A DNA stretch of 22,176 nt from Candidatus Corynebacterium faecipullorum (GTDB lineage: Bacteria > Actinomycetota > Actinomycetes > Mycobacteriales > Mycobacteriaceae). Shown one piece after another: positions 22,057 to 22,176 of the stretch; the first letter of the stretch is position 1, and each line of letters opens with the position of its first letter. The translations under genes were made by a program, and so were the position numbers. Below the pieces are notes generated by a model. That model was not told the DNA's origin, did no database searches, and saw nothing but the letters and a program-made list of their open reading frames with translations. The stretch lies in assembly GCA_019114925.1 (NCBI GenBank), contig DXEO01000046.1, forward strand, positions 1 to 22,176. Direction: 5' to 3'.

Positions 22057-22176
22057 TTTGAGTCGCAGCGCCAACTGCTGCTGAAGACCCTGGTCTTCTT
22101 TCTGGGACTGTGCACCACGCTCGTGCCCATCGGCATGGGCCTGGCCGCCCTGCTTGCGCAATACCGCAGCCAGGTC
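22057..22176 (+). pseudogene. fragment of an unidentified membrane protein, start missing
   Basis: An open frame runs from the insertion sequence edge to the end of the window and reads FESQRQLL, then a strongly hydrophobic helix (KTLVFFLGLCTTLVPIGMGL), then AALLAQYRSQV. There is no start codon between the element and the helix, and the element sequence supplies a TAA (22048-22050) in this frame. The 5' end of the gene therefore seems to have been removed at the insertion sequence junction. I do not recognise the family; it does not look like the rest of the 5'-nucleotidase. The 3' end is outside the window. Confidence 0.45.

Noticed and set aside
20365..22064. GAGTC on both sides of the insertion sequence as a target duplication
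   Set aside because: The two copies are at different distances from the inverted repeats (3 bases on each side but in wrong register: GAGTC-TTC versus TTT-GAGTC), so they cannot be a duplication made at the element ends.

Overview
The window looks like a chromosomal segment of a high-GC actinobacterium, most likely Corynebacterium. The evidence is the gene order. The runs thrS / HIT phosphorylase / CDP-alcohol phosphatidyltransferase / patA / pimA, tesB / yebC, ruvC-ruvA-ruvB, and yajC-secD-secF-lipoprotein-apt-relA follow the order known from mycobacteria (Rv2614c down to Rv2583c in M. tuberculosis, from memory). Protein lengths and motifs fit corynebacterial versions. I cannot fix the species.

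Layout. (1) Bases 1-4845, plus strand: the 3' part of thrS, then a tightly packed phosphatidylinositol mannoside (PIM) operon: HIT phosphorylase, pgsA-type phosphatidylinositol phosphate synthase, acyltransferase patA, mannosyltransferase pimA and a small LemA-like membrane protein. (2) Bases 4858-6586, minus strand: a GT87-type membrane mannosyltransferase and a DUF3817 membrane protein, convergent with the PIM operon. (3) Bases 6689-9151: tesB and yebC on plus, and a nitroreductase on minus. (4) Bases 9293-11653: the ruvCAB Holliday junction operon, preceded by a degenerate LexA-like dyad. (5) Bases 11693-19734: yajC, secD, secF, a solute-binding lipoprotein, apt and relA, ending in a clear hairpin. 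(6) Bases 19906-22176: a 5'-nucleotidase gene cut off after about 155 codons by an IS1634-family insertion sequence with perfect 18-bp ends, followed by the 5'-truncated start of an unrelated membrane protein.

How the genes relate. PgsA makes phosphatidylinositol phosphate. After its dephosphorylation, PimA adds the first mannose and PatA acylates that mannose. The nearby GT87 protein could extend PIM or lipomannan. YajC-SecD-SecF assist Sec export. Apt (purine salvage) and RelA ((p)ppGpp metabolism) share nucleotide physiology.

The most interesting places are the structured 186-base gap before secD, which has mutually exclusive hairpins, two overlapping mini-ORFs and an R-A-P-G coding motif; a 24-bp perfect palindrome lying over the thrS stop codon; and the IS junction, whose two flanks do not belong to one gene. 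No intergenic stretch exceeds 300 bases. I saw no tRNA, rRNA or CRISPR array.
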